DNA of 64,000 bases from Modestobacter marinus (GTDB taxonomy: Bacteria; Actinomycetota; Actinomycetes; Mycobacteriales; Geodermatophilaceae). The DNA lies in NCBI RefSeq assembly GCF_011758655.1, contig NZ_JAAMPA010000002.1:620001-684000 (forward strand). Direction: 5' to 3'. Positions 45,876 to 64,000 of this stretch are shown piece after piece. The first letter of the stretch is position 1, and each line of letters begins with the position of its first letter. Both the position numbers and the translations under genes were made by a program. Below the pieces are notes generated by a model. It was not told the DNA's origin and did no database searches. It was given only the letters and a program-made list of their open reading frames with translations.

Positions 45876-48152
45876 TCAGTCCGTCGGTGGCTCCTGCTCC
45901 GGGTTGTCGCGCCCGGGTGCTTCCTGGAACAGGCGCGTGTGGTCGCGCTCGACGGGGGGCGGCGTCTCGCCGAGGAGCTCGGCCACCTCCGCCTCGATGT
46001 CGTCGGCCGAGACGTCGCCGAAGTCGACGTCGGCGAACTCGACCCCGCTGATCTCGGTGGTCCCGGTGACCGGGCTGTCCGCCGCGGCGACGTCCGTCGG
46101 GACCCCCGGCTGTTCCTCGTCGACGTCGTCGTCCGCCTGGTCGGCGGCCTCGTCGTCGGCGGCCGAGCCGTCGACGACGAACTCCTCGTCGGCCTCCGTC
46201 TCGTCCTCGTCCCCGTCGTCCTCGGATTCCTCCTCCGCGAAGAGGGCAGCGACGCCGGTGAGGTCGTCGGGGTCTGCCGCGGCGATGGCGGCGAACCACT
46301 CCCCGGCCAGTTCCTCCTCGCCACGGGCGTCGAGCAGCTCGGCGTACGCGGTGGCCAGCCGGAGCTGACCCAGATCCGGGGTGACCAGCGCAGCCGGGGT
46401 CGGACGGCCGCCGAGGGCGGCCTCGAGCACGAGAGCCGCGGCTGCCGTCTCGCCCAGGTCCTGTCGCGCTCCGGCTTCGACAAGCCGCAGTTCCACGAGC
46501 TCGTCGTCACCGGGCTCGGTGCCCAGCGCCTCCTGGACCAACCGCAACGCGTTCTCCGGCCGGCCCAGGGCGCGCTCACAGTCGGCCAGGACGGCGCGGT
46601 AGCTGTCGTCGCCGCTCATCCGGGCGTAGGCCCGCAGCTCACGGGCGGCCTCGGCGTAGTCACCGGCGTGGTACGCGGCCACACCGACGGCCTCACGCAC
46701 GGCGGCGATCCGGGACGCGCGGTCCCGGGCTGCGCGCGCGTGCTCGAGCGCCAACTCGGGCTCGTCGTCGACCAGTCCGCCGGCGGCCACGAGGTGCCGA
46801 GCCACCGTGTCGGCGTTGCGAGAGTCGAGACCACGCAGCGCGACCCGGACCGACTGGTCGAGGTCTCGCGGATCCACCCACTCCGGCAACGCAGGGCCCG
46901 GGGCCCGACGCACGGTGTCCACCTCGGGACGACGGTCCTGCCCTCCCGGACGGTCACGCTGCGGCCGATCCGCGCCCTGGTGCCGGTCACCGCCAGGCCG
47001 GCGGTCCTGCCATGCCGGACGGTCACCCGACGGACGGCCCTGCCCCTGCGGCCGGTCGCCGCCGGGGCGACGGTCCTGCCACGCGGGACGATCACCCTGC
47101 GACCCAACGGCACCTTGGGGCCGGTCGCCGCCGGGGCGACGGTCCTGCCACCCCGGCCGGTCCCCCTGCGGTCGGTCACCGCCAGGCCGACGGTCCTGCC
47201 ACCCCGGCCGGTCCCCCTGCGGTCGGTCACCGCCAGGCCGACGGTCCTGCCACCCCGGCCGGTCCCCCTGCGGTCGGTCACCGCCAGGCCGGCGGTCCTG
47301 CCAAGCGGGACGGTCACCCTGGGACCGACCGGCACCCTGGGGCCGGTCCCCGCCGGGGCGGCGGTCCTGCCATGCCGGACGGTCACCCGACGGACGCCCC
47401 TGACCCTGCTGCCGGTCCCCGCCAGGCCGGCGGTCCTGCCACGCCGGACGATCACCCTGCGACCGACCGGCACCCTGCGGCCGCTCCCCGCCGGGGCGAC
47501 GGTCCTGCCATGCCGGACGGTCACCCGACGGACGGCCCTGCCCCTGAGACCGACCCGACCCCTGCGGCCGGTCGCCACTGGGCCGACGGTCCTGCCACGC
47601 CGGACGGTCACCGGACGGACGCCCTTGACCCTGAGGGCGGCCCTGGCCCTGAGGGCGGTCGCCACTGGGACGGCGGTCCTGCCACGCCGGCCGGTCACCC
47701 TGCGACCGACCGGCACCCTGGGGTCGGTCGCCGCCGGGGCGACGGTCCTGCCACGCCGGACGGTCACCCGACGAACGACCCGACCCCTGCGGCCGGTCGC
47801 CCGCGGGCCGACGGTCCTGCCACGCCGGGCGATCACCCTGCGGACGTCCCTGGCCTTGCGGACGCCCCTGCCCCTGCGGACGACCGCCGCCAGAGCGAGC
47901 ACCCGACGACCGTTCGCCGGCAGGTCGGCGGTCGCGCCACTCGCCGCCCGGACCCCCTGATGCACTCGGGCGATCGTCACGTGACGATCGCCCGCCGCCG
48001 GCAGCACCGCGGCTGCCGTCTGCGGGGCGCGCGCCCCGGTTGCCCTCGGTCGGTCGGGATCCACGGTGCCCTGCGGGGCGCTGCGGGCGACCGGCACCGC
48101 CGGCGCTACGGCCACGGTCGGAGCCGGAGGGCCCCCGTCGCGGAGAAGTCAT
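45876..48152 (-). CDS. Arg/Gln/Gly-rich WQDRR-repeat protein with TPR-like and acidic domains
   Basis: 758 residues in three parts. Residues 1-about 110 are Arg/Gly/Ser-rich. About 110-420 carry 13 copies of GDRP(A/G)WQDRRP(G/S/A)G followed by DRPQG and a variable QGQGRPS/GAGRSQ spacer, plus a degenerate 14th (GGQDRR). The remainder starts WVDPRDLDQSVRVALRGLDSRNADTVARHLVAAGG and forms several TPR-like helices, then a strongly acidic tail (EEESEDDGDEDETEADEE). The basic disordered part resembles RGG-type RNA-binding regions; located directly downstream of the rRNA operon. Function unknown. ATG at 48152 lacks a good ribosome site. Confidence 0.72.
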   Translation of the reverse strand: MTSPRRGPSGSDRGRSAGGAGRPQRPAGHRGSRPTEGNRGARPADGSRGAAGGGRSSRDDRPSASGGPGGEWRDRRPAGERSSGARSGGGRPQGQGRPQGQGRPQGDRPAWQDRRPAGDRPQGSGRSSGDRPAWQDRRPGGDRPQGAGRSQGDRPAWQDRRPSGDRPQGQGRPQGQGRPSGDRPAWQDRRPSGDRPQGSGRSQGQGRPSGDRPAWQDRRPGGERPQGAGRSQGDRPAWQDRRPGGDRQQGQGRPSGDRPAWQDRRPGGDRPQGAGRSQGDRPAWQDRRPGGDRPQGDRPGWQDRRPGGDRPQGDRPGWQDRRPGGDRPQGDRPGWQDRRPGGDRPQGAVGSQGDRPAWQDRRPGGDRPQGQGRPSGDRPAWQDRRPGGDRHQGADRPQRDRPGGQDRRPEVDTVRRAPGPALPEWVDPRDLDQSVRVALRGLDSRNADTVARHLVAAGGLVDDEPELALEHARAARDRASRIAAVREAVGVAAYHAGDYAEAARELRAYARMSGDDSYRAVLADCERALGRPENALRLVQEALGTEPGDDELVELRLVEAGARQDLGETAAAALVLEAALGGRPTPAALVTPDLGQLRLATAYAELLDARGEEELAGEWFAAIAAADPDDLTGVAALFAEEESEDDGDEDETEADEEFVVDGSAADDEAADQADDDVDEEQPGVPTDVAAADSPVTGTTEISGVEFADVDFGDVSADDIEAEVAELLGETPPPVERDHTRLFQEAPGRDNPEQEPPTD
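46920..47900. repeat. Coding minisatellite of 51-87 bp units in the WQDRR gene
   Basis: The 13 WQDRR units are also DNA repeats. Units of 51 bp (17 codons) around 47142-47300 are nearly identical, which indicates recent expansion by slippage or unequal exchange; other units add 18 or more bases of QG-rich spacer. All unit lengths are multiples of three. Confidence 0.85.
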
Positions 48153-48277
48153 GGTGTCTACGTACCTCACTGGTGAACGGCGCACGCCCGGTGGGGGCAC
48201 CTGAACGGCATCGCATCCACCCGGCACCCCGCTGTCGGAGCGGTGCCCGGTCGGTCGACGAAAGCGGACAAACGCAC

Positions 48278-48315
48278 AAAACGGGGGCCGGAGCGCAATG
48301 CTCCGACCCCCGTTT
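48278..48315 (-). terminator. rRNA operon terminator
   Basis: On the minus strand, AAACGGGGGTCGGAGC, a five-base loop, then GCTCCGGCCCCCGTTTT: a near-perfect 16-bp stem ending in a T run, placed about 10 bases past the 5S 3' end. Confidence 0.88.
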
Positions 48316-48325
48316 CGTGAAGTTA

Positions 48326-48444
48326 TGTCCGGCGGCGTCCTACTCTCCCACCCGGTCCCCCGGGCAGTACCATCGGCGCTGAAAGGCTTAGCTTCCGGGT
48401 TCGGAATGAGACCGGGCGTTTCCCTTTCGCCATGACCGCCGTAA
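48326..48444 (-). rRNA. rrf: 5S ribosomal RNA
   Basis: About 119 nt. The 5' end TTACGGCGGTCATGGCG pairs with the 3' CGCCGCCGGACA, and the conserved CGCCCGGTCTCATTCCGAAC and GGAAGCTAAGCC loops are present. Downstream of 23S in the same operon. Confidence 0.96.
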
Positions 48445-48587
48445 CACTGTGAAGATGTACCCCGCACCCATTCATCCGCCGGTGAGGGCGGAGCTGGGTG
48501 CTGAAGGGGCTGGAACACGGGGTTCCGTACCTTCAGAGCTGCACAGTGGACGCGGCATTCATCTTGCTAATGGGCTGGATGAGTATG

Positions 48588-53730
<5,143 letters not shown>

Positions 53731-53975
53731 TGATTTGATCGCAGCTGAGACCAAGAGTTGGCACTCTCGTTCAATCAACCAAAGGAATCCCAACGACAAC
53801 CCCGAAGGACCGCCGAATGGGGGTATTGATACTTGGCACTGACTTTCGGCACGCTGTTGAGTTCTCAAGGAGCGGACGCGCGGCGAACCAGATCCTCTCG
53901 GATCGTCGTCTCCGGCTTGTGTTGTCCTGCTCGGCGCCCGGTCCCGGCCTCGCGGTCGTTCCCGGCGCAGAGAGA
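53731..53975 (-). promoter_or_regulatory. rRNA leader with antitermination box
   Basis: The transcribed leader between promoter and 16S. On the minus strand it contains CCTTGAGAACTCAACAGCGTG around 53853-53873, the conserved actinobacterial rrn leader element used for antitermination and RNase III processing. Confidence 0.7.
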
Positions 53976-54005
53976 AAGTTACGTGGCCGTGGGGGGGCGT
54001 GTCAA
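53976..54005 (-). promoter_or_regulatory. rRNA operon promoter
   Basis: On the minus strand, -35 TTGACA (54005-54000), 18-base spacer, -10 TAACTT (53981-53976). It is by far the closest match to a housekeeping-sigma consensus in the window and lies about 100 bases past the tyrS stop. Confidence 0.85.
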
Positions 54006-54105
54006 ACCCGGCCGGGGTGACGCGCGCCACCTGCCCGGAACGTGGCCGTCACCTGGCGTTCACACGCCGCGGGCGGCCGCTCCGCCGAGGCGGTGACCGC
54101 CCAGC

Positions 54106-55407
54106 TCAGCGAGCCGGCGCCGCCCCGGGGCAGTGCACGCCGGCCACCAGCCGCTTGCCCTTCCGCAGCACCAGCCATCCCCCGGCCAGCCAGTCCGCAG
54201 CGGCCGGCGCGGCCTCGGCGTCGGTCACCCGGACGTTGTTCACGTACGCCCCGCCCTCCTTGACCGTCCGCCGCGCGTCGGTCAGGGACGACGCCAGCCC
54301 GGCGCGCTGGAACAACGCGGCGTAGGACAGCGCAGGGTCCTCGATCGACGTCGCACCGGCCTCGGTCAGCGCGGCGACCAGGGTCTGCGGGTCGAGCTCG
54401 GTGAGCTCGGCCCGGCCGAACAGGGCCCGGCCGGCGGCGTCGGCCTGGGCGAGTTCGGCAGGACCGTGCACCAGCCGGGTGAGCTCCTCGGCCAGCGCGC
54501 GCTGCGGGGCCCGGGAGGCCGGACGCTCCTCGGACTCGGCGATCAGCGCCGCCACCTCCTCGGCCGGGCGCTCGGAGAACAGCGGCAACCAGGCCCGGGC
54601 GTCGACGTCGTCGATGTTGAGCCAGTACTGGAAGAACGCGTACGGGCTGGTGTGCTCGGGGTCCAGCCAGATCGTGGCGCCCTCGGTCTTGCCGATCTTC
54701 TTGCCGTCGGCCGTGGTGATCAGCGGCGTGGCCAGGGCGTGCGCCGACGCCCCCTCGGTCCGGCGCACCAGGTCCGTGCCGGCGGTGATGTTCCCCCACT
54801 GGTCGGAGCCGCCGCTCTGCAGCGTGCAGCCGTGCCGCCGGTGCAGCTCCCGGAAGTCGTTGGCCTGCAGGATCTGGTAGCTGAACTCGGTGTAACTGAT
54901 CCCGGCATCGGAGTTCAGCCGGGCCGAGACGGCCTCCTTGGCCAGCATCCGGTTGACCCGGAAGTGCTTGCCGAGGTCACGCAGGAAGTCGATCGCCGAC
55001 AGCGGCGACGTCCAGTCCAGGTTGTCGGCGTAGATCGGCTCCCGGAGCCCGTGTTCGGCGGCCGGCAGGTCGAGGAAGGGCGCCACCCGGCGGCGGATCC
55101 CCTCCACCCAGGTGGCCACCTGCCCGGGGTCGTTCAGCTGGCGCTCGGACGACGGCCGGGGGTCACCGATCAGCCCGGTCGCCCCGCCCACCAGCACGAT
55201 CGGCTGGTGCCCGGCCCGCTGCAGGGCCCGCAGCACCATGAACTGGATCAGGTGACCGACGTGCAGGCTGGCCGCCGTGGGGTCGAAGCCGCAGTAGTAG
55301 GTGACCGGCCCCTCCGCCAGGTGCGCGCGCAGCGCCTCCTCGTCGGTGCTCTGGGCGATCAGCCCGCGGCGGTGGAGTTCGTCGATCACGGAAGGTGCGG
55401 AGGTCAC
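54106..55407 (-). CDS. tyrS: Tyrosyl-tRNA synthetase
   Basis: 433 residues, class Ic. The HIGH motif is HVGH in PTAASLHVGHLIQF, the KMSKS-like motif is DGKKIGKTEG, and tyrosine-binding residues are in YCGFDPTA and SYQILQANDF. A C-terminal S4 domain (YAALFQRAGLASSLTDARRTVKEGGAYVNNVRV) follows. GTG at 55407 overlaps the mpg stop by four bases (GTGA). Position after mpg equals Rv1688-Rv1689. Confidence 0.95.
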   Translation of the reverse strand: MTSAPSVIDELHRRGLIAQSTDEEALRAHLAEGPVTYYCGFDPTAASLHVGHLIQFMVLRALQRAGHQPIVLVGGATGLIGDPRPSSERQLNDPGQVATWVEGIRRRVAPFLDLPAAEHGLREPIYADNLDWTSPLSAIDFLRDLGKHFRVNRMLAKEAVSARLNSDAGISYTEFSYQILQANDFRELHRRHGCTLQSGGSDQWGNITAGTDLVRRTEGASAHALATPLITTADGKKIGKTEGATIWLDPEHTSPYAFFQYWLNIDDVDARAWLPLFSERPAEEVAALIAESEERPASRAPQRALAEELTRLVHGPAELAQADAAGRALFGRAELTELDPQTLVAALTEAGATSIEDPALSYAALFQRAGLASSLTDARRTVKEGGAYVNNVRVTDAEAAPAAADWLAGGWLVLRKGKRLVAGVHCPGAAPAR

Positions 55408-56077
55408 GGTCGCCCATCTTGCCTGGCAGGCCGGCGCCGCGGCTTCCCACCCGCCCGGAAGACGCTCACCGAGGCGGCGTCGGTCTCCCAGAAGCGCCAG
55501 GGCAGCTCGGTGGCCACGCTGATCCCCACCCGCGGCCCGGCCGAGACCCCGGACGGCGGGCGGCCGGCGTGCAGGCGCACGGGCGAGGCCGGGTCGAGCA
55601 GGTCGCTCCCCCGGTCGTCGGGGCCGATCGCCAGCGCCTGGGTGAGCCGTGCGGGGCCGCGGGCCAGGTCCCGCGCCACCCGGGCCGCCGGACGCCGGGA
55701 GTGCGCCAGCGACTCCCCCACCGTCACCTCACCGGCGCGCATCAGCACCGCCGAGCCGCGCCCGGCCGGGCCGACGACGACGTTGGCGCACCAGTGCACC
55801 CCGTAGCTGAAGTAGACGTACAGCCGCCCCGGAGGGCCGAACATGATCTCCGCCCGCGGGGTCGGGCCCGGTGGGCGTGCGACGCCGGGTCCTCCCCCTG
55901 GCCGGAGTACGCCTCGACCTCGGTGAGCCGCAGCGCGACCCGGCCGTCGGGCCGGTCGGTCACCACCCAGCACCCCAGCAGCGACCGGGCCACCTCGTCG
56001 ACCGGCCCGAGCAGGTCCGCCCCGGTGAGGAGCGGGCCCGGCCCGGGCCGGTCGGACGGCGGGACGTCGGCGGGCAC
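55404..56077 (-). pseudogene. mpg: 3-methyladenine DNA glycosylase (Mpg/AAG family), split by an apparent one-base deletion
   Basis: The frame from GTG 56077 encodes [49 protein letters not shown], the N-terminal half of AAG-family glycosylases with the catalytic Glu in LTEVEAY. At 55863-55872 it shifts; the other frame continues [47 protein letters not shown], the rest of the enzyme, to a stop overlapping tyrS (GTGA). Restoring one G in the CCGGGCCCGG run gives an intact 224-residue protein. Either a recent inactivating mutation or a base-calling error in a GC run. Confidence 0.85.
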
Positions 56078-56082
56078 CGGGG

Positions 56083-61237
<5,155 letters not shown>

Positions 61238-61241
<4 letters not shown>

Positions 61242-62389
61242 GTCGAGTAGGCCGAGTTCTCGTGGACGTAGGCGAGGGACAGGTCGTTGGTCCAGATCGT
61301 GGCCTGCTCGCTGCCGGCCCGCAGATCGACGTCGATGGTGATGGCCCGGCCGGACAGGTCGACGCCCTCGCGCGGGTCACCGATCGCGCCGCCCCGGCAG
61401 ACCGTGACGCCGTTGATCGTCACGTCCACCTGGTCGGGCTCGAAGGCCGCGTCGGTGGTGCCGATCGCGGCCAGCACCCGCCCCCAGTTGGGGTCGTTGC
61501 CGAACAGCGCCGTCTTGAGCAGGTTGTTGCGGGCGCAGGCCCGGCCGGCGGTGAGGGCGTCGGCGACGCTCGCCGCGTTGCGGACGGTGATCGCGATGTC
61601 CTTGGTCGAGCCCTCGGCGTCGGCGAGCAACTGCATCGCCAGGTCGGTGGCCGCCGCGGTGAGGGCGGCGGTGAACTCCTGCGCGCTGGGCGTGACCCCG
61701 CTGGCGCCGTTGGCCAGCACGATCACCGTGTCGTTGGTGGACAGGCAGCCGTCGGAGTCGACCCGCTCGACGCTGACGCTGGTCGCCGCCTCCAGCGCCG
61801 GCTGCAGCACCTCGGCGGGCACGACCGCGTCGGTGGTGAGGACGACGAGCATCGTGGCCAGCGAGGGGGCGAGCATCCCCGCGCCCTTCGCCATCCCGCC
61901 GATGGTCCAGCCGTCCCCGGTCTGCACCGTCGTCTTCGGCACCGAGTCGGTGGTCATGATCGCCCGGGCGGCGTCGGCGCCACCGTCGGTGGACAGCCCC
62001 GCGACCGCGGCACCGACCCCGGCGAGCAGGCCCTCCATCGGGAGGCGCACCCCGATCAGGCCGGTGGAGGCCACCGCGACGTCGACCGCACCGATCGCCA
62101 GCTCCGCCGCCACGCGCTCGGCGGTGGTGTGGGTGTCACCGAAGCCGTCGGGACCGGTGCAGGCGTTGGCCCCGCCGGAGTTCAGCACCACCGCACGCAG
62201 CCGGTGGTCGGCCAGCACCTGGCGGCTCCACAGCACGGGAGCGGCCGGGAACCGGTTGGTGGTGAAGACGGCGGCCGCGGCGTCGTCGGGCCCGTCGTTG
62301 ACGACCAGCGCGACGTCGAGCGCACCGCTGGACTTCAGGCCGGCGGCGACACCGGCCGCGCGGAACCCCTGCGGGGCGGTGACGCTCAC
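61238..62389 (-). CDS. argJ: Bifunctional ornithine acetyltransferase / N-acetylglutamate synthase
   Basis: 383 residues. Self-cleavage site in [21 protein letters not shown], where the Thr becomes the nucleophile of the beta subunit; also [10 protein letters not shown] and [24 protein letters not shown]. Recycles acetyl groups between acetylornithine and glutamate. GTG at 62389 has AGGAGGGCTC upstream; the frame is open to 62419. Coupled to argB. Confidence 0.95.
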
Positions 62390-62446
62390 GAGCCCTCCTC
62401 GCTGACGCTCGTCGGCCACGTGACCGACGCTGCTGTGCTCATGCGT

Positions 62447-62460
62447 GAGCTCGCGAGCTC
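62447..62460. other. Perfect 14-bp palindrome between argC and argJ
   Basis: GAGCTCGCGAGCTC lies in the 73-base gap between the argC stop and argJ start, three bases past the argC stop. Embedded in GTGAGC...GCTCAC it could form a small hairpin and modulate expression after argC. The only sizeable non-coding gap inside the arg operon. Confidence 0.5.
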
Positions 62461-62462
62461 GC

Positions 62463-63623
<1,161 letters not shown>

Positions 63624-63629
63624 TCACCT

Positions 63630-64000
63630 GTGAGCTCGTTCGACCGGATCGTCGTCGTCTTCAACCCGCACAGCACCGGCGAGGCACCGGAGTCCGCCGA
63701 GCAGCTGCGGGACGAGCTGGCGCGGCGGCTCCCGGCCGTCCCCGTGGAGCTCTGCCCCACCCAGCGCGCCGGGCACGCCCGCGAGCTGGCCCGCGAGGTC
63801 GCGGCCACCGGCCGGCCACTGCTGGTCTCGGTCAGCGGGGACGGCGGCTACAACGAGGTCGTCGACGGCGTGATGCAGGCCGGCAACCCGGACGCCGTCT
63901 GTGCGGTGCGGGCCGCCGGCAATGCCAACGACCACCGCCGCACCACGCGCGAGCACCACCTGGCCGATGCGATCGTGGCCGGCGACGTCCGGCGGATCGA
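63630..64000 (+). CDS. Diacylglycerol-kinase-catalytic-domain (YegS/LCB5-type) protein, N-terminal fragment
   Basis: The first 123 codons are in the window; the gene runs off the right edge. VVVFNPHSTGEAPESAEQLRDEL and LLVSVSGDGGYNEVVDGVMQAG match the DAGK catalytic fold (NPxSG and GGDGTxNEV). The usual GGDGT is altered to SGDGG. Such kinases phosphorylate lipid alcohols at the membrane. GAGGAGG at 63614-63620 precedes the GTG. Divergent from argC across 126 bases; function otherwise open. Confidence 0.78.
   Translation, partial: MSSFDRIVVVFNPHSTGEAPESAEQLRDELARRLPAVPVELCPTQRAGHARELAREVAATGRPLLVSVSGDGGYNEVVDGVMQAGNPDAVCAVRAAGNANDHRRTTREHHLADAIVAGDVRRI

Noticed and set aside
46920-47900. Possible CRISPR or non-coding satellite in the WQDRR region
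   Set aside because: Unit lengths are multiples of three and encode a consistent peptide in one long frame that continues into a TPR-like domain.

Overview
The window is very GC-rich, densely packed actinobacterial chromosome. From tyrS to rluB, and in the arg cluster, the gene order matches the Mycobacterium tuberculosis Rv1652-1659 and Rv1688-1711 blocks: argCJBDFRH, mpg, tyrS, HAD phosphatase, tlyA, nadK, recN, steA, steB, pyrG, NUDIX, xerD, parA, scpA, scpB, rluB. Base composition, many GTG starts, an rRNA spacer without tRNA genes and the gene content fit a soil actinomycete, possibly Geodermatophilaceae. The family assignment is inference.

Left end (1-12.3 kb) is a xylan/arabinoxylan locus. 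The first 19 codons of xylA (minus, cut by the window edge) diverge from a LacI regulator. A minus-strand run then encodes GH10 xylanase, GH3 beta-xylosidase, CE7 acetylxylan esterase and GH51 arabinofuranosidase; the last three overlap by one base each. Divergent from it are a sugar-binding lipoprotein, two ABC permeases and a second LacI regulator. None of the four hydrolases has a signal peptide, so imported decorated xylo-oligosaccharides are probably cut inside the cell and xylose passes to XylA. No transporter ATPase is present. A shared GACAACGYAAG-type word in the two divergent promoter regions is a candidate operator.

The middle (12.4-43.5 kb) is the conserved chromosome-maintenance and cell-envelope block, almost all on the minus strand: rluB, a phosphotransferase, scpB-scpA, a small possible DNA-binding protein, parA, xerD, ald, an accessory patch (HxlR, aldo/keto reductase, RibD-like, AraC-DinB, a membrane protein, GlcG-like, DUF2231), NUDIX and pyrG. 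Then comes a translationally coupled envelope cassette (AP-fold membrane protein, glycosyltransferase, MurJ-like flippase, MraY/WecA-like transferase, SteB, SteA), a divergent TetR regulator, recN-nadK-tlyA and a small protein, an SCP2-like protein and a HAD phosphatase.

The right end (43.6-64 kb) holds a TPR protein, DUF1015, an SSB-like protein, a 758-residue protein with 13 WQDRR repeats, a complete rRNA operon (minus; strong promoter at 53976-54005, terminator at 48278-48315), tyrS, an mpg gene split by an apparent one-base frameshift, and the arginine operon argC-J-B-D-F-R-H, in which argG is absent. A diacylglycerol-kinase-like gene runs off the right edge.

The most notable observations are the steAB-linked envelope cassette with a variant MraY-family active site, the candidate xylan operator, several leaderless or unusually coupled starts (argC, TetR, a leader peptide before DUF1015, a possible CTG start for xerD), and three tandem repeat families at gene ends (63, 71 and 43 bp).
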